Assembly: GCA_965227065.1 (NCBI GenBank)
Contig: CBDDFN010000009.1
Span: 1-64,000 of the forward strand
DNA: 64,000 nt
Direction of reading: 5' to 3'
DNA from: CBDDFN01 sp965227065
GTDB lineage: Bacteria; Pseudomonadota; Alphaproteobacteria; SPJN01
A program made the translations under genes and the position numbers. The notes under the pieces were generated by a model, which was not told the DNA's origin, did no database searches, and saw only the letters and a list, made by a program, of their open reading frames with translations. Shown here in pieces: positions 52,377 through 62,170 of this stretch. The number at the start of each line of letters is the position of its first letter. Positions within the stretch are counted from its first letter, which is position 1.

Positions 52377-53765
52377 ATGATCATCGCTCGCGCACTGGCG
52401 CGGGCGTGTGTGGTCATAGGGGGGATGGTCACCGCGTCCGCCGCTTTCGCATTTGATTCCACTGCCAATCTCGACGCGCTGTATGATGCCGCGCGGTTCG
52501 AGGCGCAATCTGCGCGTCTCGACAATGGCCTTGAGATCGTCGTTATTCCCGATCATCGCGCGCCGGTCGTCACCCATATGGTGTGGTACCGGATTGGCGC
52601 GGCCGATGAACCTGCGGGCAAGTCTGGCATTGCCCATGTGCTTGAACATCTGATGTTCAAAGGCACCAGGACCCTCAAGCCCGGCGAGTTCTCCAAGATC
52701 GTCTCGCTCAATGGCGGCAATGAAAACGCCTATACGAGCCAGGATTATACCGGTTATTTCCAGAAGGTTGCCAAGGACCGGCTGGGGCTGATGATGAAGA
52801 TCGAAGCCGACCGGATGGCCAATCTCATCCTTGATGATGAGACAGTGGCGCCTGAGCTGCATGTCGTGCTCGAAGAACGCCGGATGCGCACCGAAAACCG
52901 GCCTGAAAGCCGCTTTTCAGTCAAGCTGGCCGCTGCCATGTATCCCAAACATCCTTACGGCATTCCGGTGATTGGCTGGCGCAAGGAAATCGCCGCCCTG
53001 ACGGCGGAAGACGCGCTGACCTTTTATGACCGCTATTACAGCCCCTCAAACGCGATTTTAGTGGTGGCGGGGGACGTGACGCTGGGTGAGGCCGTGACGC
53101 TCGCGCAGGACACTTACGGCAAGATTGCCGCCAAACCGATCCCGCCGCGCGGCCGCGCCCTTGATGGCCCGCTGGCTGGGCCAAAGCGGCTTGAAGCCAC
53201 CGAACGGGGCGTGGGGGAGCCGCAATTTTCCCGCCATTATCGTGCGCCGAGCCTGGCGAGCGCACACGACATGAAAACGGCCGTGGCGCTTGATCTGGCC
53301 AGCCAGATTTTGGGCGGCGGCACTTCAAGCCGGCTTTACAGCGCGTTGGTGAATGACCGGAAAATTGCAACGCGGGCGGGCAGCTGGTACTGGTCGGTCT
53401 CGCTTGATCCCACGCGCTTTGGCCTTTACGCCTCGCCGCGTGAAGACGTCCCGCTCAGCCAGATTGAAGAAGCGACCGAGGCGGTGATTGCCGATTTTCT
53501 CAAAGACGGTGTGACCGAAGATGAACTAGTGCGCGCCAAGACTGTGTTGCTGACCGATGCGGTGTTTGCCCGCGACGCTGCGGGCGGACTTGCCCGCATT
53601 GTCGGCATGGGCATGACGAGCGGCCTGTCGCTGGAAGCTGTTCTGGCCTGGCCTGATTTTGTCGCCGCCGTCTCTGTTGCGGATGTCAATCGCGCCGCCC
53701 GTCAAGTGCTCGGCACGCACAATCATGTCACCGGCCTGCTCAGGCCCAAGAGGCAGGGACTGTGA
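52377..53765 (+). CDS. M16 zinc protease, catalytic subunit
   Basis: The protein has 462 residues with a signal peptide (to about FAFA). The inverted zinc motif HVLEH at residues 87-91, with the third ligand Glu in LEERRMRTENR further on, shows an active pitrilysin/PqqL-type metallopeptidase. The second half has RHYRAPSLAS and LGGGTSSRLY. It is exported to the periplasm. The next gene encodes the matching subunit without the zinc motif. The two start/stop codons touch (53765), so they are translated together and probably form a heterodimer, as in mitochondrial processing peptidase. Confidence 0.93.
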   Translation: MIIARALARACVVIGGMVTASAAFAFDSTANLDALYDAARFEAQSARLDNGLEIVVIPDHRAPVVTHMVWYRIGAADEPAGKSGIAHVLEHLMFKGTRTLKPGEFSKIVSLNGGNENAYTSQDYTGYFQKVAKDRLGLMMKIEADRMANLILDDETVAPELHVVLEERRMRTENRPESRFSVKLAAAMYPKHPYGIPVIGWRKEIAALTAEDALTFYDRYYSPSNAILVVAGDVTLGEAVTLAQDTYGKIAAKPIPPRGRALDGPLAGPKRLEATERGVGEPQFSRHYRAPSLASAHDMKTAVALDLASQILGGGTSSRLYSALVNDRKIATRAGSWYWSVSLDPTRFGLYASPREDVPLSQIEEATEAVIADFLKDGVTEDELVRAKTVLLTDAVFARDAAGGLARIVGMGMTSGLSLEAVLAWPDFVAAVSVADVNRAARQVLGTHNHVTGLLRPKRQGL

Positions 53766-55087
53766 TGCGGATCATTTTGTTTGCCCTTGCGCTGGTGTGG
53801 AGCGTGCCGGCCACCGCGCTTGATGTCCGCGAGCTGACAACACCGGGCGGTATTGATCTGTGGTTTGTCGAAGATCACACCATTCCCATCATCTCAGTTG
53901 ATCTTGCCTTTCGCGGCGGTGCCGCCGATGACCCCGCTGACAAAGCGGGCTTGAGTAAAATGGCGATGAGCTTGTTGGATGAAGGCGCGGGCGGCATGGA
54001 TGCGGCGGCCTTTCAAGCAGCCCTGGAAGAGCGTGGCATCAGCCTGAGTTTCGATGCGGGCAGCGATACGCTGTCGGGAGAGGTGACGGCCCTGTCACTC
54101 CATGCCGGGCGGGCCTTTGAACTGCTGGCCCTGGCGCTGGGCGCGCCACGCTTTGACGAGCAGTCGGTCGAAAAAATTCGCGCGCAATTGCTCGGCCTGA
54201 TCGCGCGCAGTCTGCAAAGCCCTGATGCGCAGGCCAGCCAGGCCTGGTTTGCCATGGCCTTTCCCGATGACGGCTATGGCCGTCCGACGGATGGAACGCT
54301 TGAAACCGTTAAGGCGTTGAAGCGCGCCGACCTTCAGGCTTTCGCGCAATCGCGGCTGGTGAAATCCCGTCTGGTCTTGTCGGTCGTTGGCGCGATTGAC
54401 GAGGCTACGCTTGTGCGTCTGGTCGATCAGGCCTTTGCGGGTCTGCCGCAGGGGGAGTCTTGGGCGGGCGAGCCCAAGCCGCTGGGCGATGAGGCAGGCT
54501 TTGAAATTGTCCGCATGGATATTCCCCAAAGCGTGGTCTATTTCGGCCTGCCGGGTCTCCGGCGCGATCACCCTGATTACATTCCCGCCTTTGTCATGAG
54601 CCATATTTTGGGCGGCGGTGTATTTACCTCGCGGCTGGGGCTTGAGGTGCGCGAGAAGCGCGGTCTGGCCTACGGTATCTCCATGCGGCTGACGCCCTAT
54701 CAGCGCGCAGGGATCATGATTGGCCGGGTCGGCACACGCAATGATGCGGTGGCCGAAACCTTGACCATTGTGCGCGATGAAATCCGCAAAATGGCGGCCC
54801 AGGGCGTGACTGCAGACGAGCTTGAGGCGGCCAAAACCTATCTGACCGGCGCCTTTCCGCTGCGCTTTGATACCCAGGCGCGCATTGCGGGCCAGCTTCT
54901 GGGCTTGCAGCTTTACGGCATCGACAAGGATTATTTCAATCGCCGCAACGCGCTGATCGAGGCCGTCACGCTGAACGATGTCAATCGCCTCGCGCGGCAA
55001 TTGCTTGATACAACGAAATTCCGCATTGCGCTGGTCGGCAATCCCGACCCCAAACCCGACGGGGTCCATACCCCGACGGCTGAGTAG
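53765..55087 (+). CDS. M16 protease-like partner, zinc motif absent
   Basis: The protein has 440 residues with a signal peptide (to about PATA). It has the same fold as its neighbour, but the HxxEH stretch is replaced by KAGLSKMAMSLLDEGAGG, so no zinc site. It keeps the structural IPQSVVYFGLPGLRRDHPDY and the Gly-rich SHILGGGVFTSRLG and EKRGLAYGI segments, which in M16 partners help substrate binding. It is the non-catalytic half of the heterodimer. Confidence 0.92.
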   Translation: MRIILFALALVWSVPATALDVRELTTPGGIDLWFVEDHTIPIISVDLAFRGGAADDPADKAGLSKMAMSLLDEGAGGMDAAAFQAALEERGISLSFDAGSDTLSGEVTALSLHAGRAFELLALALGAPRFDEQSVEKIRAQLLGLIARSLQSPDAQASQAWFAMAFPDDGYGRPTDGTLETVKALKRADLQAFAQSRLVKSRLVLSVVGAIDEATLVRLVDQAFAGLPQGESWAGEPKPLGDEAGFEIVRMDIPQSVVYFGLPGLRRDHPDYIPAFVMSHILGGGVFTSRLGLEVREKRGLAYGISMRLTPYQRAGIMIGRVGTRNDAVAETLTIVRDEIRKMAAQGVTADELEAAKTYLTGAFPLRFDTQARIAGQLLGLQLYGIDKDYFNRRNALIEAVTLNDVNRLARQLLDTTKFRIALVGNPDPKPDGVHTPTAE

Positions 55088-55144
55088 AGCGCGGCGGGCG
55101 AATCCGCTACACTCACGCCTTCCCCGATGGGCGAGGTTTTGGTG

Positions 55145-56404
55145 ATGATTGAACATTCTTTGCAACGCTGCTTCCCGGCACTCGATCAAACCGGTTTTGG
55201 TGCTGTGGCGGCCCGTTTGCCTGTCGTACTCGACCATTTGCGCAAGGATTATGAAAGTGGCGATCTGCCCTTGCTGCGTGTGCCGCAGGACCGGGCCGAT
55301 CTCGACGCTGCGGGTGCACTGATTGAGGCGGTGCGCGAAAGCAAAACCCATGTGGTCATTCTGGGCACCGGCGGCTCGGGCCTTGGGGCGCTGGCGCTGA
55401 AAGCCATTACCCCGGCGGTGCCCCCGGTTGAGCTGACCGCCTGGGACAATCTTGATCCGCTCAGCACGGAACGGGAATTGGCGCGTCTGCCACTTGAAAC
55501 CACTCTGTTTCTGGTGATTTCCAAAAGCGGATCCACTGCAGAGACCATTTCGCAATTCCTGGCGGTGCTCGCCCTTATGGAGGAACGGTTCGGCAAGGAT
55601 GCCGCGCCCAACCATTTCGCCGCCATCACCGAACCGGGTTCGCGCCTGCTGCGCGATTTGTGCGAGGCGCGTCAGATACCGGTTTTGGAACACCATGATG
55701 GCGTGGGGGGCCGCTTTGCGGTTCTGACCACTGTGGGGCTGGTGCCTGCTGCGTTGATGGGGCTTGACCCGGCCGTGGTGCGCGAAGGCGCCCAGACGAT
55801 ATTGGACGCGGCTTTGCAGGATCACGATGGCAGCTCAGCGCCTGCGCAAGGCGCGGCTTTGGGCGTTGCGGCGGCGCAAGCGGGCCTCAATCAGACCGTG
55901 ATGCTGGGCTATGCTGACCGGTTTGAGAAACTGATCTTCTGGTACCGGCAATTATGGGCTGAAAGCCTTGGTAAAGACGGCCATGGCACCACGCCGGTCA
56001 ATGGCATCGGCCCGGTCGATCAGCATTCCCAGTTGCAACTTTATCTCGCCGGTCCCGCCGACAAGCTCTACACGGTGCTGACCACCAAGGTTGCCGGGAC
56101 GGGCCCACTTGTGCCGGCCGAGTGGGCGTCAGAGCCCCGGCTTGATTATCTGGCCGGACGGACCATCGGTGATCTGGTCGATGCCGAGCAACGCGCCACC
56201 ATCGACACGCTTCATGCCGCCAACCGGCCGGTGCGCACCATTGATGTGCCGGTGCTTGATGAGGCCGCCATGGGCGGGCTGTTCATGCATTTCATGCTTG
56301 AAACCATTTTGGCCGCCGGCCTTTTGGGTATCAACGCCTATGACCAGCCTGCGGTTGAAGATGGCAAGGTGCGCGCGCGCGCCTATTTGAAGGATATGGC
56401 GTGA
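55145..56404 (+). CDS. pgi: Glucose-6-phosphate isomerase
   Basis: The protein has 419 residues from MIEHSLQRCF. It has the two SIS subdomains: VVILGTGGSGLGALALKAI, then the signature VISKSGSTAETISQFLAVL, and EHHDGVGGRFAVLTTVGLVP. A late His and Lys in VDQHSQLQLYLAG contribute to the active site. It interconverts glucose-6-phosphate and fructose-6-phosphate. The protein is shorter than the roughly 550-residue E. coli type and belongs to the compact PGI forms. The stop overlaps the mutL GTG start (GTGA). Confidence 0.9.
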   Translation: MIEHSLQRCFPALDQTGFGAVAARLPVVLDHLRKDYESGDLPLLRVPQDRADLDAAGALIEAVRESKTHVVILGTGGSGLGALALKAITPAVPPVELTAWDNLDPLSTERELARLPLETTLFLVISKSGSTAETISQFLAVLALMEERFGKDAAPNHFAAITEPGSRLLRDLCEARQIPVLEHHDGVGGRFAVLTTVGLVPAALMGLDPAVVREGAQTILDAALQDHDGSSAPAQGAALGVAAAQAGLNQTVMLGYADRFEKLIFWYRQLWAESLGKDGHGTTPVNGIGPVDQHSQLQLYLAGPADKLYTVLTTKVAGTGPLVPAEWASEPRLDYLAGRTIGDLVDAEQRATIDTLHAANRPVRTIDVPVLDEAAMGGLFMHFMLETILAAGLLGINAYDQPAVEDGKVRARAYLKDMA

Positions 56405-58203
56405 CGCCCCGTGAACCCTCAAATGTGATTCGCAAACTCGATGAGGTCACTGTTAACCGCATCGCCGCCGGTGAGGTTGTTGAGCGGCCCGCAAGCGCGG
56501 TCAAGGAATTGGTGGAAAACGCCATTGATGCGGGCGCAACGCGCATTGCGGTTGACCTTGAGGCAGGCGGCAAAAACCTGATTGCGGTCACCGACAATGG
56601 TGTGGGCATGTCCGCCGATGATCTGCTGCTTGCCATTGAACGGCACGCGACCTCCAAACTGCCCGACAATGATTTGAGCCATATCCGAAATCTGGGCTTT
56701 CGCGGTGAGGCGCTGCCTTCGATCGGCTCGGCCGCCCGGCTTGAGATCACCAGCCGCGCGCGCGGGACAGATGCAGCCCACGCGATCCGCGTGGATGGCG
56801 GCCGGGTGGAGGGGCCGGAGCCTGCCGCCTTTGCCGATGGCACGCGGGTTGTGGTGCGCGATCTGTTTTATGCCACGCCCGCGCGGCTCAAATTCCTGAA
56901 AGGCGATCAGTCTGAGGCCCGCGCGGTGGTCGATGTGCTCAAGCGGCTCGCCATGGCCCATCCCGAGGTCGGCTTCCGCGTCACAGAAGAGGGGCGCACC
57001 AAGCTTGATGCGCCCGTGGAAAGTGGTGACCTGTTCGATGCGCGCTTGAAACGTCTGTCTGCGGTCATGGGACGGGACTTTGCCGACAATGCCGTGGCGG
57101 TTGAGCTTGAACGCGATGCCGGAACGCTGACCGGTTATGCCGGGGTGCCGACCTATAACCGCTCCAATTCACTTGCCCAATATCTGTTTGTGAATGGCCG
57201 CCCCGTCAAAGACCGGGTGCTGATCGGAGCGGTGCGCGGCGCCTATCGCGATTATCTGGCGCGCGACCGCCATCCCGCCGTGGCCTTGTTTTTGCAGGTC
57301 GCGCCTGAGCTTGTTGACGTCAATGTGCATCCCGCCAAGGCCGAGGTGCGCTTTCGCGATGAAGCCGCCATTCGCGGGCTGATCGTGTCGGGCCTGCGCC
57401 GGGCGTTGGAAGCGGCCGGTCACAAGGCCTCCACCACGGTGGCGGATTTCGCCATGGCCCGCGCACAGCCGCGTGATTTTTCCTATCAGCCATCATTTCC
57501 CGACCGGCCAAGCGCCGCGCTTGCCGAAGCAAGTTTTGAGTATGCCGCCCCGCTTTCAGACGTAAACCGGCCCAGCGCGCGGGTTGAACATGCGCCCGAA
57601 CCGGCGGCCCCGCCTGCCATGGATCATCCTTTGGGTGTGGCGCGCGGGCAGGTCCATGCCACTTATATTGTGGCGCAGACGCAGGATGGATTGGTCATTG
57701 TCGATCAGCATGCCGCCCATGAGCGGCTGGTCTATGAGCGTATGAAAAAGGCGCTGGAGGGTGGTGGTGTGGCGCGCCAGTCGCTGCTGATCCCCGAAGT
57801 GGTCGAGATGGACCCCGCCCAGATCGAACGGCTCACCGGCCGGCTTGAGGAACTCAGCGAGCTTGGCCTTGTGCTTGAAGAATTCGGCCCCGGCGCGGTG
57901 GCGGTGCGCGAAGTGCCTGCCCTGTTGGGCGATGGCGATGTCAAAGGGCTGGTGCGCGATCTCGCCGATGATCTTGAGGCGCTCGGTGCGGCGCATGCGC
58001 TCAAAGAACGGCTGGAAGATGTCTGTTCGACCATGGCGTGTCACGGCTCTGTCCGGGCGGGACGGCGGCTCACCGGCGATGAGATGAACGCGCTGCTGAG
58101 GGAAATGGAAGCGACCCCTCATTCGGGCCAGTGCAATCATGGCCGCCCGACCTATGTGGAGCTGAAACTGTCGGATATTGAGAAGCTGTTCGGGCGGCGC
58201 TAG
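56401..58203 (+). CDS. mutL: DNA mismatch repair protein MutL
   Basis: The protein has 600 residues, GTG start overlapping the pgi stop. The N-terminal GHKL ATPase has VNRIAAGEVVERPASAVKEL, NAIDAGAT, DNGVGM and GFRGEALPSI; the transducer domain includes FVNGRPVKDR and VDVNVHPAKAEVRF. The C-terminal dimerisation domain has VIVDQHAAHERLVYE and ends SGQCNHGRPTYVEL. The last part has metal-ligand-like CNHGRP, but no DQHAxxERxxYE variation from the endonuclease form is lost, so MutL may be an endonuclease. It couples MutS recognition with strand removal. Confidence 0.97.
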   Translation: MTPREPSNVIRKLDEVTVNRIAAGEVVERPASAVKELVENAIDAGATRIAVDLEAGGKNLIAVTDNGVGMSADDLLLAIERHATSKLPDNDLSHIRNLGFRGEALPSIGSAARLEITSRARGTDAAHAIRVDGGRVEGPEPAAFADGTRVVVRDLFYATPARLKFLKGDQSEARAVVDVLKRLAMAHPEVGFRVTEEGRTKLDAPVESGDLFDARLKRLSAVMGRDFADNAVAVELERDAGTLTGYAGVPTYNRSNSLAQYLFVNGRPVKDRVLIGAVRGAYRDYLARDRHPAVALFLQVAPELVDVNVHPAKAEVRFRDEAAIRGLIVSGLRRALEAAGHKASTTVADFAMARAQPRDFSYQPSFPDRPSAALAEASFEYAAPLSDVNRPSARVEHAPEPAAPPAMDHPLGVARGQVHATYIVAQTQDGLVIVDQHAAHERLVYERMKKALEGGGVARQSLLIPEVVEMDPAQIERLTGRLEELSELGLVLEEFGPGAVAVREVPALLGDGDVKGLVRDLADDLEALGAAHALKERLEDVCSTMACHGSVRAGRRLTGDEMNALLREMEATPHSGQCNHGRPTYVELKLSDIEKLFGRR

Positions 58204-58733
58204 CCCAAGCGAAGAAACACCAGTTTCGTGTCGCCATAGATGCGCTCATCATCCAGCGCATAGCCATCGGGCGTTTCAAAACGCTCACGTTTGTCCAATT
58301 CCACGACGCAGACGCAATTTTCCAAAGCAGGCCGCTGGGCCATCAAGGCGGGTTCAGACAAGCCTTTGCCATAGGGTGCATCACAAAACACAAGCGTGAT
58401 CGGGTGGGGGAGCGCGATGGGCTTTGCCGCATCCTTCCGCAGCAGGGTGAGCGCGTTTTCAAATCCCAGCGCTTCGGCATTGTCGGTAATCAGGCGGATC
58501 GAGGCGGGCGCCTGTTCAACCGCGGTGACATGGGCTGCGCCGCGCGACAGGGCTTCAAACCCTAGCGCGCCGGTCCCGGCAAACAGATCAAGCACCTGGG
58601 CGTCCTGAATGGCCCCCATCGCGTCGAGTTTGGAAAACAGCGCCTCGCGGATGCGGTCGGTGGTCGGGCGGACCGTCCGGTCCTTGGGCGCGATCAGCGT
58701 GCGTCCGCGATGGCTGCCCGCAATGATGCGCAT
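58200..58733 (-). CDS. rsmD: 16S rRNA (guanine966-N2)-methyltransferase
   Basis: The protein has 177 residues. It begins MRIIAGSHRGRTL, with VRPTTDRIREALFSKLD, the SAM loop LDLFAGTGALGFEALSRGA, and motif IV FCDAPYGKG (DAPY where others have DPPY). It methylates G966 of 16S rRNA (E. coli number). Its start overlaps the rluB stop, so the two RNA-modifying genes form an operon, and its 3' end overlaps the mutL stop. Confidence 0.93.
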   Translation of the reverse strand: MRIIAGSHRGRTLIAPKDRTVRPTTDRIREALFSKLDAMGAIQDAQVLDLFAGTGALGFEALSRGAAHVTAVEQAPASIRLITDNAEALGFENALTLLRKDAAKPIALPHPITLVFCDAPYGKGLSEPALMAQRPALENCVCVVELDKRERFETPDGYALDDERIYGDTKLVFLRLG

Positions 58734-59506
58734 CAGCGATTGCCTTTAAGCCGGGCTTTCACAACGCTCGACACACTCTCGCCGCGCTTGACCCCCAATT
58801 GGTCGCGCAGCACCCGGCCGGGCACTTGTTCAACCTCGCCGGGTTTCAGCCGGCCCAGCTGAAACGGCCCATAGGCCATGCGGATCAGCCGGTTGACGCT
58901 CAACCCTTGCGCTTCGAGCACCCGGCGCACCTCACGGTTCTTGCCTTCCTTGAGCGCCAGGGTCAGCCAGACATTATGGCCCTGCACCCGGTCAAGCGTG
59001 GCATCGATCGGGCCATAGTGCACGCCCTCAACGGTTACCCCCTGGGCTAGTTCGTCCAGCGCTTCCTGGCTTGTCTTGCCATAGGCGCGGACGCGGTAGC
59101 GGCGCGTCCAGCCGGTTTTCGGCAGCTCCATAAACCGCGCGATCTCGCCATCATTGGTCAGCAACAACAGCCCTTCGGTGGCGTAATCGAGCCGCCCGAC
59201 CGACACGACGCGCGGCAGATGCGGCGGCAGGGCCTCAAACACGGTGGGTCTGCCCTCAGGGTCCTTGTGGCTGACCATCTGGCCCGCGCGCTTGTGAAAG
59301 CGCCACACCATCGGCTCTTGGGGTTGTTTGACGGCTTCCCCATCCAGCGCCACCACATCAGCGGGGCCGACCTTGGTGCCGGGCTCAATGATGGTCTGGC
59401 CGTTCACGGTCACCCGTTTCTGGGCAATGAAAGCCTCGGCCTCGCGGCGGGAGCATACGCCCGCGCGCGCCATCACTTTGGCAATACGTTCTTTATCCTC
59501 ATCCAT
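58733..59506 (-). CDS. rluB: rRNA large-subunit pseudouridine synthase B-like
   Basis: The protein has 257 residues from MDEDKERIAKVMARAG. The S4 RNA-binding domain (about 5-60) has ERIAKVMARAGVCSRREAEA. The RsuA-type catalytic domain has GRLDYATEGLLLLTNDGE with the catalytic Asp, and EGKNREVRRVLEAQGL. It makes pseudouridine in rRNA. RluB (23S position 2605) is the most likely subfamily from length and context, but RsuA/RluE cannot be separated without a search. The start at 59506 avoids an upstream extension that overlaps the region shared with the divergent tRNA gene. Confidence 0.85.
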   Translation of the reverse strand: MDEDKERIAKVMARAGVCSRREAEAFIAQKRVTVNGQTIIEPGTKVGPADVVALDGEAVKQPQEPMVWRFHKRAGQMVSHKDPEGRPTVFEALPPHLPRVVSVGRLDYATEGLLLLTNDGEIARFMELPKTGWTRRYRVRAYGKTSQEALDELAQGVTVEGVHYGPIDATLDRVQGHNVWLTLALKEGKNREVRRVLEAQGLSVNRLIRMAYGPFQLGRLKPGEVEQVPGRVLRDQLGVKRGESVSSVVKARLKGNR

Positions 59507-59582
59507 GAGCAGTGCGCTATCACCAAGCGGGCCACGCGTCCAGATCATTGACGCGGGAGCATTGGGCGCGCACTGTCGCGCC

Positions 59583-60044
59583 ATGCAAAAACGCTTCGAC
59601 CAATCCGGCTATATGGACATCGCCCTTGAAGAGGCGCGCGCCGCCCAGGCGCGCGGTGAGGTGCCGGTGGGCGCGGTTTTGGTCGGACCTGACGGCGCCA
59701 TTGTGGCGCGGGACGGCAACCGCACGCTGGAGCTTTGCGATCCCACCGCCCATGCAGAAATTCTGGTTATCCGCGCCGCCTGCAGGGCGGCAGGGTCTGA
59801 GCGGCTGCCGGACCATGATCTTTACGTCACGCTGGAGCCTTGCACCCTGTGTGCGGGCGCAATTTCCTTTGCGCGGCTGCGGCGGCTTTACTTCGGGGCC
59901 GATGATCCCAAGATGGGCGGGGTGGAACATGGGGTGCGCTTTTTCACCCAGCAAAGCTGTCATCACAGCCCGCAAGTGATCTCTGGTCTTGCCGCTACGG
60001 AATCTGCGGTTCTTTTGCGTGATTTCTTCGCCAAGCGGCGCTAA
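59583..60044 (+). CDS. tadA: tRNA-specific adenosine deaminase
   Basis: The protein has 153 residues, a cytidine-deaminase-fold enzyme. The zinc ligand His57 with catalytic Glu59 is in TAHAEI, and Cys87 and Cys90 in EPCTLC. It converts adenosine to inosine at position 34 of tRNA-Arg(ACG). It is unrelated to the Tad pilus genes of the same name. It diverges from rluB; the 76-base gap between them holds no obvious operator. Confidence 0.95.
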   Translation: MQKRFDQSGYMDIALEEARAAQARGEVPVGAVLVGPDGAIVARDGNRTLELCDPTAHAEILVIRAACRAAGSERLPDHDLYVTLEPCTLCAGAISFARLRRLYFGADDPKMGGVEHGVRFFTQQSCHHSPQVISGLAATESAVLLRDFFAKRR

Positions 60045-60091
60045 GGTCGCGGCGTCAGATATTTTCAATTCAACAACCAAGGGGAAGTCCC

Positions 60092-61330
<1,239 letters not shown>

Positions 61331-61386
61331 GGGGCCGAACAAGCGGCGCCAAAAGGCATCGCCAAAGTCATCATAGTGACATAGGG

Positions 61387-61408
61387 TGACCGGAATATAG
61401 ACCGGTCA
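61387..61408. promoter_or_regulatory. TetR-like operator upstream of the GST gene
   Basis: TGACCGG (61387-61393), 8 bases, CCGGTCA (61402-61408) is a perfect 7-bp inverted repeat. The core TATAGACCGGTCAG resembles operators of TetR/AcrR repressors. No TetR gene is seen in the window. Confidence 0.45.
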
Positions 61409-61423
61409 GTCCAAGTGACGATG

Positions 61424-61457
61424 GACCGGATCACACTAAAGTGGTCCGGTCTTTTTT
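61424..61457 (+). terminator. Intrinsic terminator between ACAD and GST
   Basis: GACCGGATCAC (61424-61434) and GTGGTCCGGTC (61441-61451) form an 11-bp stem with one wobble and loop ACTAAA, followed by TTTTTT. It ends 27 bases before the GST start. If transcription starts at the operator at 61387, this hairpin lies in the GST leader and could attenuate it. Confidence 0.85.
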
Positions 61458-61483
61458 CGGGGCAAAACAACAGGGAGCGTTCC

Positions 61484-62131
61484 ATGAAACTCTATCAAGG
61501 CAATCTTTCACCCTTCACCACCCGGTGCCGTCTGGTCGTCTATGCCAAAGGTGCGGAAGATCAGGTGTCGTTTGAAGCCCCTCCAGGCGGTCTGTCATCG
61601 GATGAGTACAAGAAGATCAACCCGACCGGTAAAGTACCGGCACTGGCGCTTGATGACGGCACGGTCCTGCCCGAATCAGAGGTGATCGCCGAATATCTCA
61701 ACGATGTCCTTGATGGTCCCTCGCTCATGCCCGCCGATGCGCTCGACCGAGCCAAGGCGCGCCTGATCAACCGCATTATCGACACTTACGTGATTGCCGG
61801 CATGTCGCCGATATTTCAGGAACTGACATCAGGCTCCAACAATGCAGATGTGATTGCCGAAGCGATCGGCAAGACCAATGAAGCGATGGATTTCCTCGAA
61901 GCCAATATGGGGGACGGCTATGCGGTGGGTGACAGCCTGACGCTGGCCGATGGTGGCGCGCTGGCCGCTTGCTTCTTCGCCAATGCGATTCTGCCATTTG
62001 TCGGTGTGGCCGAACCGCTGGCCAACCGGCCCGCGCTCAATGCCTATTGGGCAAAAATCCAGCAAGACCCTATTGGGGGCAAGCTGGTTGGTGAAATTGC
62101 TGCCGCGCTTAAAGAAAGCATGGGCGGCTAA
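61484..62131 (+). CDS. Glutathione S-transferase family protein
   Basis: The protein has 215 residues. The N-terminal thioredoxin-like domain (about 1-80) has LSPFTTRCRLVVYAKGAE and the cis-Pro and SNAIL-type segment NPTGKVPALALDDGTVLPESEVIAEYL. The C-terminal all-helical domain follows, with YAVGDSLTLADGGALAA (the conserved Asp N-cap). Probable substrates are electrophiles conjugated to glutathione. Start at 61484 with CAGGGAG. Confidence 0.9.
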   Translation: MKLYQGNLSPFTTRCRLVVYAKGAEDQVSFEAPPGGLSSDEYKKINPTGKVPALALDDGTVLPESEVIAEYLNDVLDGPSLMPADALDRAKARLINRIIDTYVIAGMSPIFQELTSGSNNADVIAEAIGKTNEAMDFLEANMGDGYAVGDSLTLADGGALAACFFANAILPFVGVAEPLANRPALNAYWAKIQQDPIGGKLVGEIAAALKESMGG

Positions 62132-62170
62132 AGCTTTGAACTGTGGCGTGAAGCAGCTAGGCTTCACGCC

